Assembly: GCA_002352485.1 (NCBI GenBank)
Contig: DEIM01000181.1
Span: 1 to 12,429 of the forward strand
Direction of reading: 5' to 3'
Origin: Candidatus Dadabacteria bacterium UBA2774
Lineage (GTDB): Bacteria > Desulfobacterota_D > UBA1144 > Nemesobacterales > UBA2774
DNA length: 12,429 nucleotides
Below are positions 6,694-12,429 of this stretch, one piece after another; the first letter of the stretch is position 1; every line of letters starts with the position of its first letter. Both the position numbers and the translations under genes were made by a program. Under the pieces are notes generated by a model that saw only the letters and a program-made list of their open reading frames with translations, had not been told where the DNA came from and did no database searches.

Positions 6694-7272
6694 ATGAAAA
6701 CGGACACTTATTTATTCATATTTATAACGATATTTGCTATAACTTTATTCTCATGCGGTGGGGATAGCACCCAAAATGGCGCAGATCAGAGCCAGGAGAC
6801 TTTTAGTAACCCGTTTCAGTACTGTAAAGCAGTGGGTACTGTAGACACGCCGGGAGACAGATACACAGGGGAGAAGGTGCCTACTTACATAGCCGAGCAG
6901 TTGAAGGAAGAGTTCGGGGCATCCGAGTCGATGCCTAACAATTTGTTTATGGAGGGTACGTACTGGCGGTGCATGGACGGGAGCCTTTACGCTTGTAATG
7001 TGGGGAACAACCTGCCGTGCCAGGAGAAGGCTGATGTGAGTAAAGAGCCAAACGAAGGGATGATAAATTACTGCAAGGAGAACCCGGACGCTGAGTTCAT
7101 TCCAGCCTTCGCACAGGGGCGAACCACTGTATATGAATGGAAGTGCAGCGGGACCGAGCCTGAAATAGTGAAGCAGATAATAGACACCGACGCTGCCGGC
7201 TATCAGAAGAATTTCTGGTACAAGATAAAGCCGCCTGAGGATATTGATCAAAAAGACTTACTTAGAGAATAA
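6694..7272 (+). CDS. Conserved-type lipoprotein with six cysteines, function unknown
   Basis: This 192-residue envelope lipoprotein starts at the ATG at 6694, with AAGGAG six bases before it; the open frame reaches back to a TTG at 6661 that lacks such a site. Residues 1-20 are a signal sequence ending LFS before C21, a lipobox with an unusual F at -2. G22 at the +2 position is compatible with outer-membrane sorting. The mature part has cysteines at 44, 93, 101, 109, 127 and 151, in contexts YCKAVGTVDTPG, WRCMDG, YACNVGNNLPC, YCKENPDAEFIP and YEWKCSG. Six cysteines would suit three disulfides in the periplasm. I recall similar YCK.NP.A.FIP and YEW.C sequences in uncharacterised bacterial proteins, but cannot name a family or function. 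It stands alone, divergent from the DUF2156 gene and convergent with the transketolase genes. Confidence 0.8.
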   Translation: MKTDTYLFIFITIFAITLFSCGGDSTQNGADQSQETFSNPFQYCKAVGTVDTPGDRYTGEKVPTYIAEQLKEEFGASESMPNNLFMEGTYWRCMDGSLYACNVGNNLPCQEKADVSKEPNEGMINYCKENPDAEFIPAFAQGRTTVYEWKCSGTEPEIVKQIIDTDAAGYQKNFWYKIKPPEDIDQKDLLRE

Positions 7273-7378
7273 TCCACACAAAGAGTCTGAAATTGAATAA
7301 CTCGAAAAGACCCGTGGCCATAATTGAGCTATGAACCAAGAGATGTTAACCCTTATATAACTTGATGTTAATTGAAAG

Positions 7379-8368
7379 TTATTTTCGTTTTAGGACTTTT
7401 TTTACAGCTTTGATTATGCCCTCTGAGCTAAGACCAAATTTTTTCATAAGCTGATTGGGCTCGCCTGATTCTCCGAAGCGGTCCATTATGGCGACGTATT
7501 CAATGGGCACGGGGTGGTGGAGGGACAAAACTTCGGCAACCGCGCTTCCGAGCCCGCCGTGGACCTGGTGCTCTTCAGCGGTGACTATAGCGCCCGTTTC
7601 TTTACCCGCCGTGACTATGGCAGTCTCATCTATGGGCTTTATAGTATGGGAGTTGATTACACGCACGTCTATACCTTCAGAGGATAGGTTTTCAGCTGCT
7701 ACGAGGGCTTCATAAACGAGAGACCCGCATGCAATAACTGTTACATCCCCGCCGTCTCTGTATGTATCGGCTTTGCCGATCTTATATGGCGTATCTTCTG
7801 TAGTCACTACCGGGACATTTTCTCTTCCGAAGCGCATGTAGAAGGGTTCTTCTATCCCAGCCATTTGTATTGCCGCTTTTTTTGTCTCCCAATAGTCGCA
7901 GGGGACTATGACATTAAGGTTGGGAAGTACTCTGGTGATCGCTATATCTTCAAGTGCCTGGTGCGTGGCACCGTCAGGGCCTACGGAAATGCCAGCGTGC
8001 GCGCCCATGATCTTTACATTTGCCATGCTGTAGCAGATGCTCACACGAATCTGGTCCCAGTTCCTACCCGGGCTGAATGTGGCGTATGAGGACATATAAG
8101 GGACTTTGCCTGAAAATGCCAGGCCCGCTGATATACCGGCCATATTTTGCTCGGCTATTCCTACTTCAATGAAGCGCTCGGGGTACTTCGCTTCAAACTT
8201 GGCAGAGCGTGTGGACTCGGTGAGGTCACAGCAGAGTACAACAATGTTCTCGTTTGCGTCTCCCGCTTCGACGACACCGTCCCCGTAGCCGTTACGCTGC
8301 GGAATTTGCTCTGGCGTATCGAGAATATTATCAGCCAGCTTCATTTTTTCGTTCAGTTTATTACTCAT
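7379..8368 (-). CDS. Transketolase, C-terminal subunit (pyrimidine-binding and C-terminal domains)
   Basis: This 329-residue second half of a split transketolase pairs with the adjacent N-terminal subunit to move two-carbon ketol units between sugar phosphates with thiamine diphosphate in the cytoplasm. Seen here: the pyrimidine-binding domain at about 22-190 with VGIAEQNMAGISAGLA (69-84), where E73 is the expected glutamate that activates the cofactor; DGATHQALED at 132-141; and the transketolase C-terminal domain at about 195-325 (DVTVIACGSLVYEA, TAEEHQVHGGLGSAVAE). The ATG overlaps the end of the N-terminal gene by 8 bases and lacks a good Shine-Dalgarno sequence, which points to translational coupling and equal amounts of both subunits. 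Similar-looking DXS or pyruvate dehydrogenase beta subunits are less likely because the partner is a transketolase N-terminal half. No obvious terminator hairpin with a T-run follows it. Confidence 0.92.
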   Translation of the reverse strand: MSNKLNEKMKLADNILDTPEQIPQRNGYGDGVVEAGDANENIVVLCCDLTESTRSAKFEAKYPERFIEVGIAEQNMAGISAGLAFSGKVPYMSSYATFSPGRNWDQIRVSICYSMANVKIMGAHAGISVGPDGATHQALEDIAITRVLPNLNVIVPCDYWETKKAAIQMAGIEEPFYMRFGRENVPVVTTEDTPYKIGKADTYRDGGDVTVIACGSLVYEALVAAENLSSEGIDVRVINSHTIKPIDETAIVTAGKETGAIVTAEEHQVHGGLGSAVAEVLSLHHPVPIEYVAIMDRFGESGEPNQLMKKFGLSSEGIIKAVKKVLKRK

Positions 8369-9218
8369 GTTCGCATGTGATCTTGCCGCCGAGGGAGCGC
8401 AGCTCGGCTAGAGCCTTTCTGGCCTCCTCTTTATTGGGCGGCTTTCCGTGCCACTCGGGCTTGAATTCCATAAAATCTACACCTTTCCCCGGTATCGTGT
8501 GCGCAAGTAAAACTGTTGGTTTTTCAAATATATCCTGGGCTTCTTTAAACGACTCAATGAGCGTCCTTATATTGTGCCCGCCTGTCTCTATTACATGAAA
8601 ATTAAACGACGTGAGCTTGTCCTTAAGAGGCTCAAGGGGCATGACTTCTTCTGTAAAACCGTCAATCTGAATATTGTTCCTGTCGATAATGAGCGTGAAG
8701 TTGTGGAGGCGGTTCTTCCCGATAAACATGAGAGATTCCCATATCTGCCCCTCGTCCATCTCACCGTCACCGATCATGCAGTATACTCTGTTGCGTTTTC
8801 CGTCTATTTTATCAGCCATCGCCATGCCGGCTGCAATCGATAGCCCCTGTGCGAGCGGACCTCCGGAGGCTTCGAGCCCCGGCAGAGTGCCCCTGTGGGG
8901 GTGGCCCTGGAGTCTTGAGCCAAGCTTTCTGAGTGTTAGAAGCTCTTCTTTGGGAAAGTAGCCTGCTTCTGCAAGAGTCGCGTAGAGTACGGGGCAAATG
9001 TGGGCGTTACTTAGAACGAACCTGTCCCTTTCTTCCCAGTCGGGGTTCTTGGGGTCGTTCTTCATGATGTGGAAGTAGAGCGTTGCGAAGATATCCGCTG
9101 TTCCTAGTGCTCCGGCGGAATGGCCCGACCCAGCCTCGACGAGCATCTTAATGATGTCCTCGCGGATGTGGTTTGCCATATCTTCAATGTAATTTATCTG
9201 CTCATCGGTTACGCCCAA
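8361..9218 (-). CDS. Transketolase, N-terminal subunit (thiamine diphosphate-binding)
   Basis: This 285-residue subunit binds the diphosphate end of thiamine diphosphate. Motifs seen: SGHS (31-34), LSNAHICPVLYA (69-80) with active-site H73, GHPHR (105-109), and the cofactor/metal motif GDGEMDEGQIWE (150-161) followed by DRNN (179-182). HGKPPNKEEA near the end is typical of split transketolases. I place the start at TTG 9218: GAGGT lies seven bases before it and it gives the usual length for this subunit. The frame stays open to 9398, but the added residues include VIASIAKQSL, a translation of a dispersed intergenic repeat, so that extension is not real protein. It overlaps the second subunit by 8 bases. 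Two-gene transketolases are common in archaea and several bacterial lineages. Pentose phosphate metabolism is the likely role. Confidence 0.9.
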   Translation of the reverse strand: MGVTDEQINYIEDMANHIREDIIKMLVEAGSGHSAGALGTADIFATLYFHIMKNDPKNPDWEERDRFVLSNAHICPVLYATLAEAGYFPKEELLTLRKLGSRLQGHPHRGTLPGLEASGGPLAQGLSIAAGMAMADKIDGKRNRVYCMIGDGEMDEGQIWESLMFIGKNRLHNFTLIIDRNNIQIDGFTEEVMPLEPLKDKLTSFNFHVIETGGHNIRTLIESFKEAQDIFEKPTVLLAHTIPGKGVDFMEFKPEWHGKPPNKEEARKALAELRSLGGKITCEHE

Positions 9219-9225
9219 GTCGTTT

Positions 9226-9230
9226 ACCTC
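9226..9230 (-). promoter_or_regulatory. Ribosome binding site deciding the TTG start of the transketolase N-subunit
   Basis: GAGGT on the minus strand is seven bases upstream of the TTG at 9218. No ATG or GTG with a comparable site lies between here and the first conserved residues, so this site fixes the start and argues against the longer 9398 frame. Confidence 0.65.
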
Positions 9231-9251
9231 GCATAGTGGGGTCAGTGGCTT

Positions 9252-9281
9252 AATATAATACAAATTCTGCGTGAAAGCCAA
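9252..9281 (-). promoter_or_regulatory. Candidate promoter for the transketolase operon
   Basis: On the minus strand, TTGGCT (9281-9276), an 18-base gap and TATATT (9257-9252) resemble a -35/-10 pair (4/6 and 5/6). A start near 9245 would give a leader of about 27 bases containing the GAGGT site. It lies between the repeat cluster and the gene, so the repeats would be outside the transcript. Confidence 0.35.
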
Positions 9282-9310
9282 ATATATTTTCCATATACAA
9301 ACTAGTAAAA

Positions 9311-9366
9311 GGGGATTGCTTCGCAGATTAATCCTAAGAGATTGCTTCGCTATGCTCGCAATGACA
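9311..9366. repeat. Dispersed palindromic repeats of the ATTGCTTCGC...GCAATGACAG type (one full, one partial)
   Basis: A partial copy (GGGGATTGCTTCGCAGATTA, 9311-9330) is followed by a full copy at 9339-9366. ATTGC (9341-9345) pairs with GCAAT (9358-9362), followed by GACA. This is a widespread dispersed element in bacterial intergenic DNA, recognisable by its translated form VIASIAKQSL on the opposite strand. It has no coding role. Confidence 0.75.
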
Positions 9367-9409
9367 GAATCAGGGTGTACAGGGTTGTTTGGTGCCAAGA
9401 TTGAAGGGG

Positions 9410-9459
9410 ATTACCGCTCGCCTTCGCTAAAGCTATGGCGCAGCGAGCTGCTTCGTAAT
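9410..9459. repeat. Larger two-part stem-loop, variant of the same repeat
   Basis: The outer arms ATTAC (9410-9414) and GTAAT (9455-9459) enclose inner arms GCTCGC (9416-9421) and GCGAGC (9443-9448). The ends match the neighbouring ATTGC/GCAAT element except for a G-to-A and matching C-to-T change that keeps the pairing. GACGG follows, in the place of GACAG in the other copy. Confidence 0.65.
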
Positions 9460-9473
9460 GACGGAAAGCAACT

Positions 9474-9506
9474 AATCCTCCCTAACCCTCCTTTGAAAAA
9501 GGAGGG
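9474..9506. repeat. CCTCC-type inverted repeat at the end of the RsbW-like gene
   Basis: CCCTCCTTT (9486-9494) and AAAGGAGGG (9498-9506) form a perfect 9-bp stem with loop GAA. A further AATCCTCC block lies just before it. It starts 15 bases past the stop codon of the minus-strand RsbW-like gene. No T-run follows on either strand. It matches the layout of the element after ada at 1415-1447 (AATCC.CC, spacer, C-block, short loop, G-block). Confidence 0.65.
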
Positions 9507-9521
9507 AATTATTGCGAGGTT

Positions 9522-9950
9522 TTAATCTATGCTCTTTTTCATCGAAAGGACATTTCGGTCGTTATCTCTTCTGTACTCAAGCGCGTCCATGTAATGGCGG
9601 ACAAGATGAATGCCCAGGCCGCCAATGGGACGCTCTTCTATCGGAGCATCTATGTCAGGTGGCTCCTGCTCGAGAGGGTTAAAGGCCTTGCCGTCATCCT
9701 CTACCTCGATCTCAAGTCCGCCGTCCTTGCGGTTGATCCTTATTATTATCAGATGCTCATGTTCATCTTCATAACCATAGGACATTACGTTGGCCACGAC
9801 CTCTTCAAGAGAAAGGTTCAGGGCAAATAGTATCTGCGGAGACAGTCCCGAGCTCTCGCAATATTCTGTGACAACTTTGGTAAGCCTTTGTAGCTCTGAG
9901 AGATCGTTTTTAAGCTCGACAGTTATATCTTCTGTAGTATTCGGACTCAT
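9522..9950 (-). CDS. RsbW-like anti-sigma factor / serine kinase (GHKL ATPase)
   Basis: This 142-residue cytoplasmic ATPase of the HATPase_c_2 type used in partner switching has the usual family size. It shows the N-box LSLEEVVANVMSYGY (46-60), with E50 and N54 at the catalytic and magnesium positions, the G1 box VEDDGKAFNP (82-91), and the G2 box GGLGIHLVR (109-117). Family members bind a sigma factor or other target and phosphorylate a STAS-domain antagonist on serine. Neither partner is encoded in this window, so the target is unknown. Its ATG overlaps the stop of the upstream phosphatase gene (ATGA, 4 bases) and has no ribosome site of its own, indicating translational coupling. The phosphatase probably reverses its kinase reaction. 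It is the last gene of the three-gene unit, and a CCTCC-type hairpin follows 15 bases later. Confidence 0.88.
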   Translation of the reverse strand: MSPNTTEDITVELKNDLSELQRLTKVVTEYCESSGLSPQILFALNLSLEEVVANVMSYGYEDEHEHLIIIRINRKDGGLEIEVEDDGKAFNPLEQEPPDIDAPIEERPIGGLGIHLVRHYMDALEYRRDNDRNVLSMKKSID

Positions 9951-11509
9951 GATTTATTGTACCTAAGCGCAAGCATTGTAATATCGTCTGACTGGGGCGT
10001 GTCTCCTGAGAACTTTTGCACGTCCTCAAATACGTAATTAATAATACCCTCCGTGTCGGAAACGGCTCTATTTTTAAGGAGCTCATCCAGGCGCTCATCT
10101 GAATATTGGTTGTTATCCCCGTCCATAGCCTCAGTAACGCCGTCGGTGTAAAGGAATAAAATATCACCCTTCTTAAGAGTCAAAGCGGAGCTTACGTACT
10201 CTGCATCATCCATTACGCCAAGACACATACCGCCTTTTTTATCGAGCATCTCGACGCTTCCGTCCTGAGACAGAAGATAAGGAGGGTTATGACCTGCGGA
10301 GCAATAAGTGAACTGTCCCGTATGTATATCGAGCATTCCGAAGAATAACGTTACAAACATACAGGCGTCATTATCTTTTGCCAGCTCTTTATTTACCCTT
10401 TCAAGCACCTGTCCGGGTGATAGCTCTGTGGAAGCCGTGGCTTTGATCAAGGTTTTAGTAACAGCCATAAAGAGCGCCGCCGGCACTCCTTTGCCCGAGA
10501 CGTCTCCGATGACGATAAATAGTTTATCTTCGATAAGCTCGGCTATGGCGTTATCACCCTCTGGCTCTAAGAAGAAGAAATCGTATAGATCGCCTCCTAC
10601 TTCTTTTGCGGGCACGATCTTGGCATCGATATCAATTTCTTTTACGTGCGGGAACGGGGGGAACTTCTGAGGGAGTATGCTGAGCTGTATTTCACGCGCA
10701 ACATTGAGCTCTCCTTCGATGCGCTCTTTTGCGGCTACGGTCTCGGTGAGGTTTCTTATAGACTCTGAGAGCCTGCGCTCCATATGTACAAATGAGCGGG
10801 CAAGATCGCCTATCTCGTCTTTAGAGCTCTGGGCTATAGGCTCTATCTCTGCGCTAAGCTTATCTATATCCGAAATGTCCGAGAGATCTGATTGTGCAAG
10901 CTTTGAAGCGTTATCGGCCAGAGTATTGAGAGGGGAGGATATCCTCCCGATCAGCAGATAACTGAGCGCGATGGTGAGAATAAATAATACGAAAACAAGT
11001 ACCTGTTGTTTTAAGACGATAGAAATTATCTGGCTTTTTATGATTCCCCGGTCCATACCCACCATAACGTATCCGGCGACGCCGCCCAGAACGGGAGATG
11101 TAATATTGAGAAAATCCCCGACGTTGTCGTAGGTAAGGGGGAGTATTTCTCTATTTGAATTCAGATACTTACTATCAAGCCGCTCCGAGAGTGCAGCTAC
11201 GCCGTCCGGGATGCCCGGGACAAATGTGTGAGAGACTATGTCGCCCGTGCTGTCTACTATGACAATATAGGCAACTCCCAGGATGTTCAGGTATTGATCG
11301 ATCACGGACTGAAGAGTGGCAGGCTCGCTGTTGATCAGCATATCAACGCTCGAGTCGGAAATGCTGAGAGCTATGGAGCTGCCCTTGGCTTCGAACTCGT
11401 CGCTTAACCCCTTGTAAATATTCCAGCCCGAAAGGGCTGAAGTTGCGGTCGCAACAATGCCGAAAAGGATTATCATAATAATGAGCGTTTTTTTGAACAG
11501 TCTCGACAT
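9947..11509 (-). CDS. Membrane RsbU/SpoIIE-type PP2C serine phosphatase with periplasmic sensor and HAMP
   Basis: This is a 520-residue membrane sensor phosphatase. Domains in order: first membrane helix about 8-27; periplasmic sensor about 28-165, with a small PAS/Cache-like look around VAYIVIVDSTGDIVSHT (79-95); second helix about 166-187; HAMP about 188-245; a coiled linker with the characteristic AREIQLSILP (271-280); and the PP2C domain about 290-518. The metal-binding and catalytic stretches are complete: GGDLYD (305-310), GDVSGKG (335-341), SAGHNPP (404-410), YTDGVTE (454-460) and DDIT (508-511). Enzymes of this class dephosphorylate STAS antagonists and so free a partner-switching target. 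It starts 2 bases after the binding-protein gene, with GAGAAG at that gene's end acting as a possible ribosome site, and overlaps the RsbW-like gene by 4 bases. The periplasmic loop could read the binding protein; that is inference. Confidence 0.92.
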   Translation of the reverse strand: MSRLFKKTLIIMIILFGIVATATSALSGWNIYKGLSDEFEAKGSSIALSISDSSVDMLINSEPATLQSVIDQYLNILGVAYIVIVDSTGDIVSHTFVPGIPDGVAALSERLDSKYLNSNREILPLTYDNVGDFLNITSPVLGGVAGYVMVGMDRGIIKSQIISIVLKQQVLVFVLFILTIALSYLLIGRISSPLNTLADNASKLAQSDLSDISDIDKLSAEIEPIAQSSKDEIGDLARSFVHMERRLSESIRNLTETVAAKERIEGELNVAREIQLSILPQKFPPFPHVKEIDIDAKIVPAKEVGGDLYDFFFLEPEGDNAIAELIEDKLFIVIGDVSGKGVPAALFMAVTKTLIKATASTELSPGQVLERVNKELAKDNDACMFVTLFFGMLDIHTGQFTYCSAGHNPPYLLSQDGSVEMLDKKGGMCLGVMDDAEYVSSALTLKKGDILFLYTDGVTEAMDGDNNQYSDERLDELLKNRAVSDTEGIINYVFEDVQKFSGDTPQSDDITMLALRYNKS

Positions 11510-11511
11510 AA

Positions 11512-12429
11512 TTACTTCTCGAAAATACTCCAGTTTTTTATAGGTACGTAGCGGCCATTTTCAGCTGTATTGTAATAGACTCTGCTTAAGCCTTGATTAT
11601 TATTGGCACTAAAAGAAACATACTCGCCTAATCCGATATCGTAGTCTGAAATATTCTCCACCGTACGCTTAATTTTGTCCTTATCAAGCTCACCCCCGAG
11701 CCTATTTAGCGCTTCGACCAAAAGCTTTGCATTCAAAAAGCCTTCGAAGCTTACAAATCCGTATTTGTCTTTTTTATTTTCAGAAATGTGCGCATGAGCG
11801 TTTCCGGTTTCCACTGTATCAGGCATACGGGGTGAATACTCGGCCATGAGGTCTCTGTATTCCATGACTGCCGGAATGGAGCTGTCCAGATAGTTGGGTA
11901 CGACTTCGGAATTGATTAAATTCTGCGTATAGTCTTTGGAGTTTTCCTGACCCGCTTGAAGAAGTAGCTCGAGCATGCTCTCACTGCCTACGAAAGAGAC
12001 ATTTGCGATAGGCACATCGAGACCCCCTTCCCTTGCGTCCCTGACAAACCCCGCGCTTGCTTCATAAGCGCCGATCGAGATAACGGCATCGGGCTCAGCG
12101 CGCTTTATAATATCGACCTGCTCACTGAAGCTGGAATCAAACTCGGCGCCTCTATGGTAAGTAGCCTCTGCTACAATGTCGAGTCCATGCTTATCAAGCG
12201 CCCTCCTGACTCCGTCCCACCCGCTTCGACCGTAGGCATCTGCCTGGTAGAACACGGCTATGTTGGGCTTTTTGATCTTGACGAGATTATTGACAAGACC
12301 CGCTGTCTCCTGAATATATGAGGGCCTTAAATTAAAGACGTAATCTTTATACGGCGCTTGTCTTTGAGGCTCTGCCCCTGTGAAAGGGAAAAACAGGAAT
12401 ACGTCCTTATCTTCATAAATTTTAAGCAC
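11512..12429 (-). CDS. LivJ-type periplasmic substrate-binding protein (5' end missing)
   Basis: This is the 305-residue C-terminal portion of a type I periplasmic binding protein (branched-chain amino acid/LivJ class, Peripla_BP_6). The N-terminus, including the signal peptide and roughly the first 100 residues, lies beyond the window; the GTG at the edge is only where the frame is cut. Typical features are the NLRPSYIQETAGLVNNL stretch, the second-lobe opening KKPNIAVFYQADAYGRSGWD, DAVISIGAYEASAGFVRDAR, the VSFVGSE strand, and GFLNAKLLVEALNRLGG near the end. No permease or ATPase gene follows. Instead, a membrane PP2C phosphatase begins two bases after the stop, so a sensing role rather than transport is plausible. 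The ligand cannot be told from sequence; amino acids, amides and aromatic acids are all known in the class. Confidence 0.85.
   Translation of the reverse strand: MLKIYEDKDVFLFFPFTGAEPQRQAPYKDYVFNLRPSYIQETAGLVNNLVKIKKPNIAVFYQADAYGRSGWDGVRRALDKHGLDIVAEATYHRGAEFDSSFSEQVDIIKRAEPDAVISIGAYEASAGFVRDAREGGLDVPIANVSFVGSESMLELLLQAGQENSKDYTQNLINSEVVPNYLDSSIPAVMEYRDLMAEYSPRMPDTVETGNAHAHISENKKDKYGFVSFEGFLNAKLLVEALNRLGGELDKDKIKRTVENISDYDIGLGEYVSFSANNNQGLSRVYYNTAENGRYVPIKNWSIFEK

Noticed and set aside
6751..7251. 166-residue minus-strand open frame opposite the lipoprotein gene
   Set aside because: The opposite strand has a signal peptide, lipobox, ribosome site and cysteine motifs; this frame has none of these.
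9219..9398. N-terminal extension of the transketolase N-subunit
   Set aside because: It translates a dispersed palindromic repeat (VIASIAKQSL) and lacks a ribosome site; TTG 9218 is better supported.
9311..9506. CRISPR array
   Set aside because: Repeats are palindromic, unequal in length and variably spaced, with no constant repeat or spacer pattern and no cas genes.

Overview
The window looks like chromosomal DNA of an uncultured Gram-negative bacterium. A lipoprotein, a periplasmic binding protein and a secreted von Willebrand factor A (VWA) protein imply an outer envelope and periplasm. The gene mix (Ada, a two-subunit transketolase, RsbU/RsbW partner-switching genes) and the many small palindromic repeats between genes would fit a deltaproteobacterial-like or candidate-phylum lineage, but nothing here fixes the taxonomy. 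There are no rRNA, tRNA, CRISPR, transposase or phage genes.

Layout. 1-252 (+): C-terminal end of an unrecognised membrane protein. 338-1414 (+): complete Ada-type methyltransferase/regulator. 1539-2222 (-): small protein resembling the L-2-amino-thiazoline-4-carboxylic acid hydrolase family. 2223-2629: non-coding, rich in inverted repeats. 2630-3136 (-): CopD-like four-helix membrane protein. 3137-3394: non-coding, with a likely copD promoter and more repeats. 3395-5404 (-): secreted VWA protein with five tandem beta-rich repeats. 5560-6555 (-): stand-alone DUF2156/MprF C-terminal-like acyltransferase. 6694-7272 (+): lipoprotein with six conserved-looking cysteines. 7379-9218 (-): two overlapping genes for a split transketolase, with a TTG start supported by a Shine-Dalgarno sequence. 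9219-9521: promoter candidate plus a cluster of dispersed palindromic repeats. 9522-12429 (-): a tight three-gene unit, in transcription order a LivJ-like substrate-binding protein (cut by the window end), a membrane RsbU/SpoIIE-type PP2C phosphatase, and an RsbW-like anti-sigma/serine kinase.

How the genes work together. The last three genes are the clearest functional unit: gaps of 2 nt and -4 nt imply co-transcription and translational coupling. They suggest an envelope signal (perhaps a ligand of the binding protein) controlling a partner-switching cascade. The STAS antagonist and sigma factor that such a cascade needs are not in the window. The two transketolase halves form one enzyme of the non-oxidative pentose phosphate pathway. 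The other genes look like independent housekeeping, repair or envelope genes.

The most unusual non-coding content is the set of small hairpin repeats at 1427-1447, 2338-2361, 2413-2449, 2543-2566, 3221-3245, 3337-3360 and 9311-9506. One pair (2543-2566 and 3337-3360) shows a compensatory base-pair change. No clearly new multi-gene defence or mobile system was found.
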